Source of the DNA: JAVJST01 sp040219295
Lineage (GTDB): Bacteria; Pseudomonadota; Alphaproteobacteria; Rhodospirillales; Casp-alpha2
Assembly (NCBI GenBank): GCA_040219295.1
Contig: JAVJST010000005.1
Location: 1,116,001 to 1,180,000, forward strand
DNA: 64,000 bases
Reading direction: 5' to 3'
Both the position numbers and the translations under genes were made by a program. This document shows, piece by piece, positions 43,316 through 52,435 of the stretch; position 1 is the first letter of the stretch, and each line of letters starts with the position of its first letter. The notes below the pieces were generated by a model. The model worked only from the letters and a program-made list of their open reading frames with translations. It had not been told where the DNA came from and made no database searches.

Positions 43316-44278
43316 TCATGCCGGTGCGACCACGTTCACCGGCGCACCCGCGAAGTAGCCTTCCATGTTGGTCAGCAGAATGTCGAGAATGGCGGCATTC
43401 GCATCCGGCGTGTCGAAACCCTTGTGCGGTGTCATGACGACGTTCTCGAGCGACCGCAATGGGTGATCCGGCGAAGGCGGCTCGCCTGCGAACACGTCGA
43501 GGCCGGCGCCGGCGATGGCGTTTGATTGGAGCATTTCGACGAGCACGGCCTCGTCCAGCAGTTCGCCTCGCGCCGTGTTGACCAGGAATGCGGACTGTTT
43601 CATCGATCGAAGGAGGTCGGCACCGATCATTCCCTCGGTGTCGGGTGTCAGACCGAGGTGCAGAGAAACGAAGTCGCTATCGCGGAACAGGTCCTCCAAC
43701 GCGACGAATGCGACGCCGGCGTCTGCGGCACGAGACGGGTTCATGCTTCGGGTCCAGGCGATGACGGTCATGCCGAAAGCGCGGGCCAGTTGAGCCGTGC
43801 GTCGGCCGATTCCGCCGAGCCCGACGATGCCGAGCGTCTTGCCCTTGAGGTCGACACCCTGATCGCCGAAGTACCAGCCGCCGTCGCGCATCAGTCGGTC
43901 GCCGCGCGCGATCTGGCGGGCACAGGCGAGCATCAGGCCGATCGTGTGTTCCGCGACCGTATCGTCCGCGTATCCGGGCGAGTTGGTGACCGTCACCCCT
44001 TGGTGCTGTGCGAGGTCAAGATTGACGTGATTGGCGACGCCGATCCCGCTGAAGGCAATGAGTTTGAGATCAGGTAAACTCCCGAGAACCGCATCAGGGA
44101 GGCCCCAGCCGAGGAACATGGCCTCCGCGTCGCCGATCCGTTCGATCCATTCCTGGCCGGAGGCGGGTTTCCCCTCGAACAACCGGCAGTCGCCGATGGC
44201 CTTGAGCCGTTCTTTGAAACGGCCACGCAAGAGCTCAATATGCGCCGCGTCGGCGTCGGGATAGACCAGCCGGGCCAT
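43316..44278 (-). CDS. D-isomer-specific 2-hydroxyacid dehydrogenase
   Basis: 320 aa from the ATG at 44278. NAD-binding GLGGIGRRTAQLARAFGM, and catalytic residues in VNTARGELLDE (Arg) and the HKGFDT (His) region, as in glycerate/phosphoglycerate dehydrogenases. It reduces a 2-ketoacid or oxidises a D-2-hydroxyacid in the cytoplasm. It begins 2 bases after the upstream class II aldolase, so the pair form an operon, presumably for a hydroxyacid or sugar-acid pathway. Substrate unknown. Confidence 0.88.
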   Translation of the reverse strand: MARLVYPDADAAHIELLRGRFKERLKAIGDCRLFEGKPASGQEWIERIGDAEAMFLGWGLPDAVLGSLPDLKLIAFSGIGVANHVNLDLAQHQGVTVTNSPGYADDTVAEHTIGLMLACARQIARGDRLMRDGGWYFGDQGVDLKGKTLGIVGLGGIGRRTAQLARAFGMTVIAWTRSMNPSRAADAGVAFVALEDLFRDSDFVSLHLGLTPDTEGMIGADLLRSMKQSAFLVNTARGELLDEAVLVEMLQSNAIAGAGLDVFAGEPPSPDHPLRSLENVVMTPHKGFDTPDANAAILDILLTNMEGYFAGAPVNVVAPA

Positions 44279-44279
44279 T

Positions 44280-45053
44280 TCAGACGGCGTAGCCGGGCAA
44301 CTCCCGATCGACACGGCGAAGCATTGTCGGCCAGTCGTCGTCGGCTTCGCTCTCGTAGAGCGAATACTGCTGGCGCGTATGCCGGCAAACTTCGGCCGAC
44401 GGAATGACCAGCTTGGCCCCGGTCTGCATCGCCTGGAGCTGCGACGCGCATGACTTCTCGAGGTAGTACATGGCGACGAACGCACTCGCGACCGACTTGC
44501 CGACGGTCAACAGCCCGTGATTCCGCAAGATCATGCCCTCGGCCTGACCAAGATCGTCGATCAGCCGCTGGCATTCGTTCTGATCCAGCGCGATACCCTC
44601 GTAATCGTGATAGCCGAGGTTGTCGTAGAACATCAGCGCATGCTGCGTGATAGGCAGCAGCCCCGTTTCGATTGCGGAGATTGCCATTCCGTTCACGGTA
44701 TGCGTATGCAGCGCCGAGACGACGTCAGGCCGACCCGACAGGACGGCGCTATGGATAGTGAAACCGGCAGGGTTGAACGAATACCCGTTCTCCAGAAGCT
44801 TGTTGCGCTGGAAATCCATCTTGACCAGGCTCGACGCCGTGATCTCTTCGAACAGAACGTCGAGGGGGTTCAGCAGGAATGCGTCTTCACCCGGCACCCG
44901 GGCGGAGATATGCGTTGCCGTGAGATCGGTCCAACCCTCGAGCGCGACGAGACGGTAACAGGCCGCGAGATCGACCCGCGCCTGCCATTCGGCATCGCTG
45001 ACCTGTTCGCGGACGGAGTTGGCCGGCAATGCGACGGGAGAGGGAGTGGACAT
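44280..45053 (-). CDS. class II aldolase/adducin family protein, copy 1
   Basis: 257 aa from the ATG at 45053. Class II aldolase fold with zinc ligands in ALHTHTVNG (His-x-His) and RNHGLLTVG. FuncA/FucA/AraD superfamily; this branch is usually called 'class II aldolase/adducin' without known substrate. Similar to the gene at 47901-48668, flanking the flavin oxidoreductase. Co-transcribed with the 2-hydroxyacid dehydrogenase. Confidence 0.88.
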   Translation of the reverse strand: MSTPSPVALPANSVREQVSDAEWQARVDLAACYRLVALEGWTDLTATHISARVPGEDAFLLNPLDVLFEEITASSLVKMDFQRNKLLENGYSFNPAGFTIHSAVLSGRPDVVSALHTHTVNGMAISAIETGLLPITQHALMFYDNLGYHDYEGIALDQNECQRLIDDLGQAEGMILRNHGLLTVGKSVASAFVAMYYLEKSCASQLQAMQTGAKLVIPSAEVCRHTRQQYSLYESEADDDWPTMLRRVDRELPGYAV

Positions 45054-45170
45054 GACAAATCTTTCATCGACGATGTGAGGGAGTTGCAGCATACAATTCG
45101 GCTCGCCGAAGGTCCAAGATTTGCGTAAGCTGACGCGATCTTCCGTGTTTTTGTTCAGTGGAGTATGCGC

Positions 45171-45503
45171 ATGAGCGATGAACTCAAGAGCCGTCGCTTC
45201 AATATTCAGCTCGAGGAAGCCATCCGGGCGGTCAACCTCGAGGTCATCGGGCCGATGCTACCCGAGATCAGCGTCGAATCCGTGCTGCCCATCGCCATCA
45301 TGGCGGCCAAGATGAGGGGGCGGTACCTGCGTGAGGCCTTCGCGCTTCGCGAATCGGTCGAAGACGACGGATTTCCAAGTGGCGAGGAAATCGCAAGGCT
45401 CCGAGATTACCGGCTCGCATACGAAGAAACACAAGCCGTCGTGCGGGCGCTAGAGCACGCCATCGAGCGAGGCTACGTGCCCGTGAAAGGCGCCCAGGGC
45501 TGA
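45171..45503 (+). CDS. small conserved-looking helical protein, unknown
   Basis: 110 aa from an ATG at 45171 (MSDELKSRRF); an in-frame ATG at 45165 would add two residues. Predicted all-helical: SRRFNIQLEEAIRAVNLEVI, then MAAKMRGRYLREAFALRE and a C-terminal helix from about 65. No signal peptide or membrane segment. No family recognised. It stands alone, divergent from the class II aldolase gene. Confidence 0.6.
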   Translation: MSDELKSRRFNIQLEEAIRAVNLEVIGPMLPEISVESVLPIAIMAAKMRGRYLREAFALRESVEDDGFPSGEEIARLRDYRLAYEETQAVVRALEHAIERGYVPVKGAQG

Positions 45504-45533
45504 ACCGGTAAATTGGTCCATTACTGGTATAAT
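45504..45533 (+). promoter_or_regulatory. extended -10 promoter with inverted repeat
   Basis: TGGTATAAT (extended -10; TATAAT at 45528-45533). An inverted repeat ACCGGTAA (45504-45511) / TTACTGGT (45521-45528) with a central TTGGTCCA lies across the -35/-10 region, as for a repressor of the GntR kind. It would drive the small membrane gene 100 bases downstream. Confidence 0.45.
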
Positions 45534-45640
45534 GTCGGCCACCAAGTTGACGGTCTTCTTGGCTTGCCCTATCGTTCAACGGCCCGGCGGGGGGGTGGTC
45601 AAAAATCGAATAAATCGACCGTGTAGGGGTCCGGTTTCGG

Positions 45641-45877
45641 ATGGCTGCGGTGGAGAAAAACGTGGCATTCTTGGCACAATTAATGGGTGCAGTCATGGGA
45701 GCCGTGGCCGGCTTCGGTCTCGGCGAGATGCTTATTGTCGGTGTCGCTGATCACGCCATCGACATGCGTTTCATACTTGCGGGTCTCGGTGCCCTGATCG
45801 GTTTCGTGATCGGACGTCTCATTGCTTCGCGATACGAACGCGAAGCGCAAAACACGTCCGGGAACAGCGAGAAATAG
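45641..45877 (+). CDS. small membrane protein with two Gly-rich helices
   Basis: 78 aa from the ATG at 45641; a GTG at 45662 has a better-spaced GGAG (six bases) and would remove seven residues. Two hydrophobic Gly-rich helices (about 12-36 and 44-63; GAVMGAVAGFGLGEM and LAGLGALIGFVIGRLIA), glycine-zipper-like, then a hydrophilic tail. No known family. Converges on the flavin oxidoreductase with a 5-base gap. Confidence 0.55.
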   Translation: MAAVEKNVAFLAQLMGAVMGAVAGFGLGEMLIVGVADHAIDMRFILAGLGALIGFVIGRLIASRYEREAQNTSGNSEK

Positions 45878-45882
45878 CGACC

Positions 45883-47847
45883 TCAGACCTTGATGCCGGC
45901 CCGGAAGCCTTCGAGTACGGCTTCCTCTGCCGTGCGCGGCGAAACACAGTCTCCGACCAAGTGATGTTCGATCCCGATTTCGCGGGCGATATCCTCGACC
46001 TCGGTGGTTGGAACATGCCCCTGGCACAGGACGAGGGTGTCGACTTTATCGCACATGACGGGCTCTCCGCTCATGATGTGCTGTAGATAGACGGTGTCTT
46101 CATCGGCGCCGAACAATCGAACGTAGGGAATTGTCTCCACCCCGAGCCGATGAAGCCGGCCGACACTCGCGTCCCGGACATACATCTGAATCGTTTGGCC
46201 GGGCATGTACCCGTTGACGGCAAGCCGGACCCGGCATCCTTCCTCCGCCAGCTTTTCCGCGATACCGATCCCGACCCAATCTGCCCGCCAATCGGCAACG
46301 AGGACCGAGCCGCCGACGTTGGCGTCGTTGTTGAGGACCTGCCACGCGTCGACGACGTGCATCTCGTCACGACCCTCGAATTCGGGCCATCGCGGGGTCG
46401 CGCCGGTCGCAACGACCAGCGCGTCGGGCGTCTCCCGATCCAGTAACGCGCGGTCGACCGTGGCATTCGTGACCACCTCGACGCCCGCGAGTTCCATCTC
46501 CCGCACCAGGTTTGTCACGATCCCGCCGAACTCCGCGCGGTTCGGAAGGAGTTGCGCGAGCAGGGCCTGGCCGCCGAGTTGTGGCCCCTTCTCGTAGAGC
46601 GTCACCCGGTGTCCGCGCTGGGCGGCTGTGGCGGCAGCTTTCATCCCGGCCGGGCCGCCACCGACAACCATGAGCCGTTTTGGCGTTGGCGCCGGAGCGA
46701 TATCACGGTACTGCAATTCGCGACCGCTCATCGGGTGCTGGATGCACGAGATCGGGTAACCGGCGTGAAAGTGTCCGATGCAGGCCTGGTTGCAGCCGAT
46801 ACAGGCGCGGATGTCGTCGCTGCGGCCGGTGCGGGCTTTCTCCGGCATTGAGTCGTCGCAGATCATGGCACGCGTCATGCCGCAGAGATCCGCATGCCCC
46901 TTGGCAATGATCTCTTCAGCCGTCTGCGGCTGGTTGATGCGACCCGTCGCGATAACCGGCGTTTCGGTTCGCGCCCTAATCGTCTGGGCAAACGGCGCCG
47001 TGTATCCTGACTCCTCGAACATTGGTGGAACGATGTGCACCGATCCGGCGAGTGTTGCAGACGAGCCGGCGACGACGCTGAAGTAATCGAGGTTGCCGTC
47101 GTCGGCAATTCGGCAGCAGGCGTCGACCACTTCGTCCGCATCGAGGCCTTCGTGGCTTTTCTCGTCGCCGGAAAGCCTGAGGCCGATGACGAATTCGGAA
47201 CCCGCTTTCGCTCGGATATCGGCGGCAACGGCGCGGATGAAACGGGTGCGATTGTCGAGTGAGCCGCCGAACTGATCGTTGCGGACGTTCACGCGCGGAT
47301 TTAGGAACTGTGCCGGCAGGTAACCGTGGGATCCGACGATTTCGACACCGTCGACACCGGCTTCCTTCATGCGCCGCGCAGCGTCGCCGTGATACGCGAT
47401 GACCTCCTCGACCATCTCCGTCGGCATCGCCCGAGGCAGCACGTGGAACCGCTCGTTCGGGGTCGGTGAGGCGCTATAGGATACCGGCGCCGTGCCGTCC
47501 TCCGACGCGACAATCTCGCGTCCGGGATGGAACAATTGGGCGATCAGGCCGCACTCGTAGCCGTGCAGCGTTTCGGCGAGTCGTTTATACCCGGGAATGC
47601 AGTCGTCCGTGTCGACGCGGATCGGGTGGGCGACGAATACGGCGCTTGGGTGCACGAGCGCCACCTCGGTCATGATCAATCCGGCGCCGCCGCGGGCGCG
47701 TGCTTCGTGGTAGGCGATCATCGCGTCGCCGATCTTGCCGTGGTCGTTCAGGTGGGTTTCATGACCGGTAGAGACGATTCGGTTCTTGAGTTCCAGGTTG
47801 CGGACCGAGAACGGCGAAAAGAGGTGAGGGAAGGGCGATTGAGTCAT
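45883..47847 (-). CDS. FMN/FAD Fe-S oxidoreductase, Old Yellow Enzyme/dienoyl-CoA reductase type
   Basis: 654 aa from the ATG at 47847. N-terminal Old Yellow Enzyme TIM barrel (to about 350; FSPFSVRNLELKNRIVSTG; GSHGYLPAQFLNPRVNVRND), a 4Fe-4S site CIGCNQAC...SCIQHP, then an FAD/NAD(P)-binding domain (RLMVVGGGPAGMKAA). The layout is that of 2,4-dienoyl-CoA reductase, trimethylamine dehydrogenase and the demethylases of dimethylglycine or proline betaine (DgcA, Stc2). Given the osmolyte-like context downstream, an N-demethylase is the favoured guess. It sits between two class II aldolase genes. Confidence 0.87.
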   Translation of the reverse strand: MTQSPFPHLFSPFSVRNLELKNRIVSTGHETHLNDHGKIGDAMIAYHEARARGGAGLIMTEVALVHPSAVFVAHPIRVDTDDCIPGYKRLAETLHGYECGLIAQLFHPGREIVASEDGTAPVSYSASPTPNERFHVLPRAMPTEMVEEVIAYHGDAARRMKEAGVDGVEIVGSHGYLPAQFLNPRVNVRNDQFGGSLDNRTRFIRAVAADIRAKAGSEFVIGLRLSGDEKSHEGLDADEVVDACCRIADDGNLDYFSVVAGSSATLAGSVHIVPPMFEESGYTAPFAQTIRARTETPVIATGRINQPQTAEEIIAKGHADLCGMTRAMICDDSMPEKARTGRSDDIRACIGCNQACIGHFHAGYPISCIQHPMSGRELQYRDIAPAPTPKRLMVVGGGPAGMKAAATAAQRGHRVTLYEKGPQLGGQALLAQLLPNRAEFGGIVTNLVREMELAGVEVVTNATVDRALLDRETPDALVVATGATPRWPEFEGRDEMHVVDAWQVLNNDANVGGSVLVADWRADWVGIGIAEKLAEEGCRVRLAVNGYMPGQTIQMYVRDASVGRLHRLGVETIPYVRLFGADEDTVYLQHIMSGEPVMCDKVDTLVLCQGHVPTTEVEDIAREIGIEHHLVGDCVSPRTAEEAVLEGFRAGIKV

Positions 47848-47900
47848 TACGGGCCTATCTGCAGCGCGGACACCCGACACGCATGCCGGAACGGCGATCG

Positions 47901-48668
47901 TCAGTCCCTGTAATCGGGCTCTTCGTCATCGAGGATCGCGCGGATTTCCTTAAGGTGATTGTCCCACAGGCCTGGATACTCCAGCCATTCCTGGCATGTC
48001 TTCTGCGCCACGTCGTCGCTCAGAATGTTGAGTTCTCGACCCGTTGAAAGGGCCGTGATCAGCGTCTCGCAGGATTTCTCGAAGTAATAGAGTTCGTCGA
48101 ACGCCTGTGCCACCGACGAGCCGGTGACCATGATCCCGTGATTTCCCATCAGCAACACGGACTTGTTACCGAGACAGTTGGCGAGTCGTTCCGCCTCGTC
48201 GCCCAGACCCATGCCGCCGAATCCGTCGTCAAAGGCGATGCGGCCATGGAACCTCGCCGTGTTTTGGTCGATCGGTGGCATCGATGGATCTTTGAGGCAG
48301 GCAAGCGCCGTTGCGTACTTCGGGTGCAAATGCAAAAGGCAACGCACGTTCGGGTTGGCGCGGTGCATGGCTCCGTGAATGCACCAGGCGGTTGGGTCCG
48401 GCGCATCCGGCCGGTTCATCGTGTCGGGATCGTTGGCGTCGAGCAGAAGGAGGTCACTCGCGCGGATGCGCGAGAAATGCCGGTGTTTCGGGTTCATCAG
48501 GAAACGGCTGCCGTCGTCGCTCACGGCGAGACTGAAATGGTTTGCCACGCCCTCGTGAATGCCGAGGCGCGCGGTCCAGCGAAACGCGGCCGCGAGGTCA
48601 ATTCTGGCCTCCCGGATTGCATCCGTTTCGGTGCCGCCCGGATGCCGGTCAAGAGCTGTGACAGCCAT
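47901..48668 (-). CDS. class II aldolase/adducin family protein, copy 2
   Basis: 255 aa. Class II aldolase fold: LLHLHPKYA gives the His-x-His zinc ligands and GNHGIMVTG the third, as in copy 1 (44280-45053). The N-terminal RIDLAAAFRWTARLGIHEGVANHFSLAV is typical. Its gene precedes the flavin oxidoreductase by 53 bases on the same strand, so likely one operon. Substrate unknown. Confidence 0.88.
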   Translation of the reverse strand: MAVTALDRHPGGTETDAIREARIDLAAAFRWTARLGIHEGVANHFSLAVSDDGSRFLMNPKHRHFSRIRASDLLLLDANDPDTMNRPDAPDPTAWCIHGAMHRANPNVRCLLHLHPKYATALACLKDPSMPPIDQNTARFHGRIAFDDGFGGMGLGDEAERLANCLGNKSVLLMGNHGIMVTGSSVAQAFDELYYFEKSCETLITALSTGRELNILSDDVAQKTCQEWLEYPGLWDNHLKEIRAILDDEEPDYRD

Positions 48669-48787
48669 CTCCGTCTCCCTTGTGACGTCGGTTTCGGTCG
48701 TGCCCCGGATTGTGCGCCAGAACCCGAGCCAATGGCAATCCGGATACAGGAATCGTCATCGAGGACTTGAAGAAATTCGTCGTTCGT

Positions 48788-49783
48788 TCAGGCCCACACA
48801 GTCTCTGTCTTCTGGGCTCTTTCCTGCGCCTTGCTGAACAATTCCCATTCCTTTTGGGGCAGGAAGCGCTGGGCGAGGAAATGGTAGGTCTCCTGCAGAA
48901 GCTTCTCGGCGTCAGGTCCGCGGCGCGCCGGGGTCCGGTCCCAGCGGCTGACGATATGGTCCCAGGCCCACAGTCGTCGGTGCATTTCGTCGCGTTTTTC
49001 CCGGATGAACTTGACCTGCAGCGCCATGTTGCGAAGCACGGCCATGATCTCGCCCGTTTGGGCGTCGATTTCCTCGATGGAATCGCGAAATCCCTTCATC
49101 GCCATGGTCAGCAGTCGATTGACCGGAACGATGGTCTCCATCACGCTTCTTTCTGCCTTGTAGACGGTGCTGAGTTCGGCAATCCGGTCTTCGACGACCG
49201 TTACGCGATTGAAGCGGTCGCGCACGGCTTCGATCGCGGCCATCTCCTCGGCGAGACCGCTGACCAGGTTGACGACCTCCTCGCGATCCTCGCGCTTCAT
49301 GCCGAGCTTCTCCGCGGCCGCGCCGAATGCTTCGTTGATCTTCTCCTTCATCGCCGGGTCGTCGGCGATCTGGGCTAGCTGATCGGCGTCCGTCATCACT
49401 TCCTCGTCGCCGGACATCCAGGTCACCAGTTGCATCGACAGTCGCGACTGGGCGATCTTGCGGTGCATTTCAGTGACCTCCCATGACGGCTTGCCGGAAT
49501 GGAGTTCCGACGGGAACGGATCACCGATCTTCAGTCCCTTGACGAACTTCAATGCGTCGCCGACGTGCTGGAGCATGATCCAGTCGGGGTCGTCCTCCTT
49601 GAGATTGAGCTCTCGCTGGACGCTGGCGAACTTGAGATCGACCGCGCCGGTTTCCAGTGGGGTCACCATCACCGGCGTATCCGTCTCGTCGACCATACGG
49701 AAGTAAGTCCCCTTGACCGCCGTGAAGAACGGATTCTTGAACTTCACGATCTCCGGAACAGCAGTGCTCGTCTCATTGTTCAT
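48788..49783 (-). CDS. unrecognised 331-residue helical protein
   Basis: 331 aa, no domain recognised. The first 120 residues look mixed (KFKNPFFTAVKGTYFRMVDETD, ...MVTPLETGAVDLKFASVQREL). The centre and end are long amphipathic helices with heptad-like patterns (EEMAAIEAVRDRFNRVTVVE; IEEIDAQTGEIMAVLRNMAL), suggesting a coiled-coil scaffold. Trp-rich C-terminus with WAWDHIVSRWDR. No signal peptide or membrane helix. It has its own strong promoter (49832-49860). Its function cannot be assigned. Confidence 0.7.
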   Translation of the reverse strand: MNNETSTAVPEIVKFKNPFFTAVKGTYFRMVDETDTPVMVTPLETGAVDLKFASVQRELNLKEDDPDWIMLQHVGDALKFVKGLKIGDPFPSELHSGKPSWEVTEMHRKIAQSRLSMQLVTWMSGDEEVMTDADQLAQIADDPAMKEKINEAFGAAAEKLGMKREDREEVVNLVSGLAEEMAAIEAVRDRFNRVTVVEDRIAELSTVYKAERSVMETIVPVNRLLTMAMKGFRDSIEEIDAQTGEIMAVLRNMALQVKFIREKRDEMHRRLWAWDHIVSRWDRTPARRGPDAEKLLQETYHFLAQRFLPQKEWELFSKAQERAQKTETVWA

Positions 49784-49831
49784 GAGAGCAATTCTCTATG
49801 AAATTCACTGTTAAGCGGACTGTTAGTAACG

Positions 49832-49860
49832 ATTCTATCAATAAGTAATAATACGTGCAA
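49832..49860 (-). promoter_or_regulatory. sigma70-type promoter of the 331-residue gene
   Basis: On the minus strand TTGCAC (49860-49855), 17-base AT-rich spacer, TAGAAT (49837-49832). Good hexamers at optimal spacing; the leader would be about 45 bases. Confidence 0.6.
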
Positions 49861-49887
49861 CAGGCGGTCATTGGAAACCGTCACAGA

Positions 49888-51063
49888 TTAGCCAGGCCGG
49901 CATAAATAGCTGGTTAACCGGTCCATGAACCGTTCGCCCTCGGTAATCTGGTCGAGGCTGATAAACTCATCCGGTTTGTGCGCCTGGTCGATGAAGCCCG
50001 GGCCGCAGATCAGCGACGGAATCGCGGCCCGGTCGGCGTAAATGCCCGCTTCCGAGAAATAGGTGACCTTGACGTCGTCATTGTGGCCGCTCAGCGAGCG
50101 GACGAGTTGAACCTCAACCGATTCATCGTCCAGGGCGTATCCCGGCAAACCGGACCATTCGTCGATCTCAATTCGGGCGTCAGGCGAAACGAGGCGCATA
50201 TCCGGCTCCAGCACGTCATTTGCGAACGACAGAATCGTGCGCCGGATGTCCGCGGCGTCGTGGCCCGGCAGGTTGCGGAACTCGAACTCCAGTCGACAGT
50301 GTTCAGGCACGATGTTGAGAGCCGTCCCGCCGCGGCAGGTTCCGACGTGCACGGTCGTGTGGGGCACGTCGTAGCCGGCGACGAAGGGGCCTTCACGGGC
50401 GAAGGTGGCGGAAAGATCACTGAGAAAGACCGCGAACCGGCTGGCGTACTCGACGGCGTTGACGCCGTCCGGCGCAAGACTCGAGTGAGCCGCTAATCCT
50501 TGAAACTCGGCCGTGAAGCAGTAGCAGCCCTTCTGACCCGTCACGGCACGCATGCCGGACGGTTCGCCGACAATGCAAAGTGCCGGTCGCGTGGGCAGCG
50601 CGGCGATTGCGTCTCCAAGCGATACGGCGCCGAGGCAGGTGGTCTCCTCGTCGTAGGAGAACGCCAAGTGCACCGGACGGCAAAGTGGTGCCTCGAGGAA
50701 CCGCGGCACACCGGCGAGCGCCAGGGCTGCCCAGGATTTCATGTCGGCGGTGCCGCGTCCGAAAAGGCGGCCGTCGCGTTCGGTCAATGTGAAGGGGTCG
50801 CTGCCCCAGGTTTGACCGTCGACCGGTACGACGTCGGTGTGGCCCGCGAGCACGATGCCGGGCGCGTCGGTCGGGCCGATCGTCGCCAGAAGGTTGGCCT
50901 TGCCGGGGTCGTCGTCGACCACGATGGTGCTCTCGACACCCAGATCCGAGAGATATCCCGCTATCCAGTCGATCATCGGTCTGTTCGGGTTCCGGCTCGT
51001 TGTATCGAAGGCGATCAACGACTCCAGTATTTCGACCGTGGATGTGTGCTTGGGCTCAGCCAT
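49888..51063 (-). CDS. argE: ArgE/DapE-type deacylase (acetylornithine deacetylase), copy A
   Basis: 391 aa from the ATG at 51063 (ATG at 51072 also possible). M20 metallopeptidase: first metal site LAGHTDVVPVDGQTW (His, with the GRGTADMK Asp), catalytic Glu pair in SYDEETTCLG, and a C-terminal ICGPGFIDQAHKPDEF with the last His. Deacetylates N2-acetylornithine in arginine synthesis, or another N-acyl amino acid. Paralogous to the next gene, with which it forms a tandem pair. Confidence 0.85.
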   Translation of the reverse strand: MAEPKHTSTVEILESLIAFDTTSRNPNRPMIDWIAGYLSDLGVESTIVVDDDPGKANLLATIGPTDAPGIVLAGHTDVVPVDGQTWGSDPFTLTERDGRLFGRGTADMKSWAALALAGVPRFLEAPLCRPVHLAFSYDEETTCLGAVSLGDAIAALPTRPALCIVGEPSGMRAVTGQKGCYCFTAEFQGLAAHSSLAPDGVNAVEYASRFAVFLSDLSATFAREGPFVAGYDVPHTTVHVGTCRGGTALNIVPEHCRLEFEFRNLPGHDAADIRRTILSFANDVLEPDMRLVSPDARIEIDEWSGLPGYALDDESVEVQLVRSLSGHNDDVKVTYFSEAGIYADRAAIPSLICGPGFIDQAHKPDEFISLDQITEGERFMDRLTSYLCRPG

Positions 51064-51077
51064 CCTGGCCACGCGTA

Positions 51078-52235
51078 CTAGGAAAGTTTCTCAACCAGAC
51101 GGTCCATAAATCGTTCACAGAGTGCGAGTTGCTCGAGCGAGACATACTCGTCCGGTTTGTGCGCCTGGTTGATTGACCCTGGACCACAAATGACGGTCGG
51201 GATATCGAGCCGATCCTGGAACAGCCCGGCCTCGGTGGCGAACGCTACCTTGGCGTGGTCGTTGCGTTCCGCCAACGACTTTACGAAGGCAACGACATCC
51301 TCGTCCGCGCCAGTGTCGAGGCCGGGAGCGCTGGTAACCTCGGTGATCTCGATCCCTGTTTCCGGGGCCACGGCTCTCATGGCGGGTACGAGGATTTCGT
51401 CGGTGTACCGCCGGATTTCGCTGATGATCTCGTCACCGTCGTGACTGCCGATGTTGCGAAACTCGAACTCGATCTCACAGGCTTGGGGCACGATGTTGAG
51501 GGCGGTGCCGCCGCCCATGATTCCGGTATGCACCGTCGTATGCGTGACGTCGTACATATCGTCAAACGGCCCATCGGCACTGAAGCGGTCGGCCATTGAT
51601 CGCAGATAGGTGACAAGCCGGGCGCCGTACTCGACGGCATTGACGGCCTGTGGCGCGAGGCTGGAATGTGCCTCGGTTCCGGTCACCGCGACGCGATAAC
51701 TACGCTTGCCCTTGTGGCCGGTGACGACCTGCATGTCTGTCGGTTCACCGACGATGCACATCGCCGGTCGGATGGGCATCGATTTCATCTTTTCGATCAG
51801 TGTCTGGACACCGACACAGCCGACTTCCTCATCATAGGAGAATGCGAAATGGATCGGCATCGATGTCGCCCGTTCGATGAACTGCGGCGCATACGCAAGA
51901 CAAATGGCGATAAACCCCTTCATGTCGCACGTCCCGCGCCCGTACAACCTGTCGTCGCGTTCGGTCAGGGTCCAGGGGTCGTTCGACCAGTTCTGGCCGT
52001 CGACCGGCACGACGTCGGTATGCCCGGACAGCATCACCCCAGATCGGTCGGCCGGGCCCAGCGTCGCATAGAGGTTGGCCTTCGTGCCCTCCGCGTTGTG
52101 CACAAGTAGGGGCTCGACGCCGAGTTTGCGCAGGTAGGTGCAAACCCATTCCATGAGTTCCAGGTTCGAGTTGCGGCTCGTTGTGTCGAACCCGATGAGC
52201 TCGCGAAGGATGTCTCTCGAGGATGTCGCGCTCAT
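51078..52235 (-). CDS. argE: ArgE/DapE-type deacylase (acetylornithine deacetylase), copy B
   Basis: 385 aa. M20 metallopeptidase with LSGHTDVVPVDGQNW, GRGTCDMKG, SYDEEVGCVG and ICGPGSINQAHKPDEY. It is clearly similar along its whole length to copy A, so the two arose by tandem duplication. Its stop is 14 bases from the ATG of copy A; likely one operon. Only one is needed for arginine, so the other may handle a different N-acyl substrate. Confidence 0.85.
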   Translation of the reverse strand: MSATSSRDILRELIGFDTTSRNSNLELMEWVCTYLRKLGVEPLLVHNAEGTKANLYATLGPADRSGVMLSGHTDVVPVDGQNWSNDPWTLTERDDRLYGRGTCDMKGFIAICLAYAPQFIERATSMPIHFAFSYDEEVGCVGVQTLIEKMKSMPIRPAMCIVGEPTDMQVVTGHKGKRSYRVAVTGTEAHSSLAPQAVNAVEYGARLVTYLRSMADRFSADGPFDDMYDVTHTTVHTGIMGGGTALNIVPQACEIEFEFRNIGSHDGDEIISEIRRYTDEILVPAMRAVAPETGIEITEVTSAPGLDTGADEDVVAFVKSLAERNDHAKVAFATEAGLFQDRLDIPTVICGPGSINQAHKPDEYVSLEQLALCERFMDRLVEKLS

Positions 52236-52435
52236 AGATATCGTGTTTCCTGAAATTTCCGGAATTTGAAGTCAGATCACGAGGAAACACCCCTAGGCAA
52301 GTGCCTTCGGCGATCGTGTCTTGTTGTTCTTGTCCCGGCTTGGCCGGAGGACTAGGTTACGCGCAGTCTGCGGGGCCAAGAACGGAAAACTACGCATCGG
52401 CGGCAATTGGCGCCGGTTGCCGGGACGAACGCCGA

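Noticed and set aside
52331..52360. Promoter of hemA (TTGTCC-N17-TAGGTT)
   Set aside because: Only three of six consensus bases at -10; kept as a remark within the gene entry and not as a feature.
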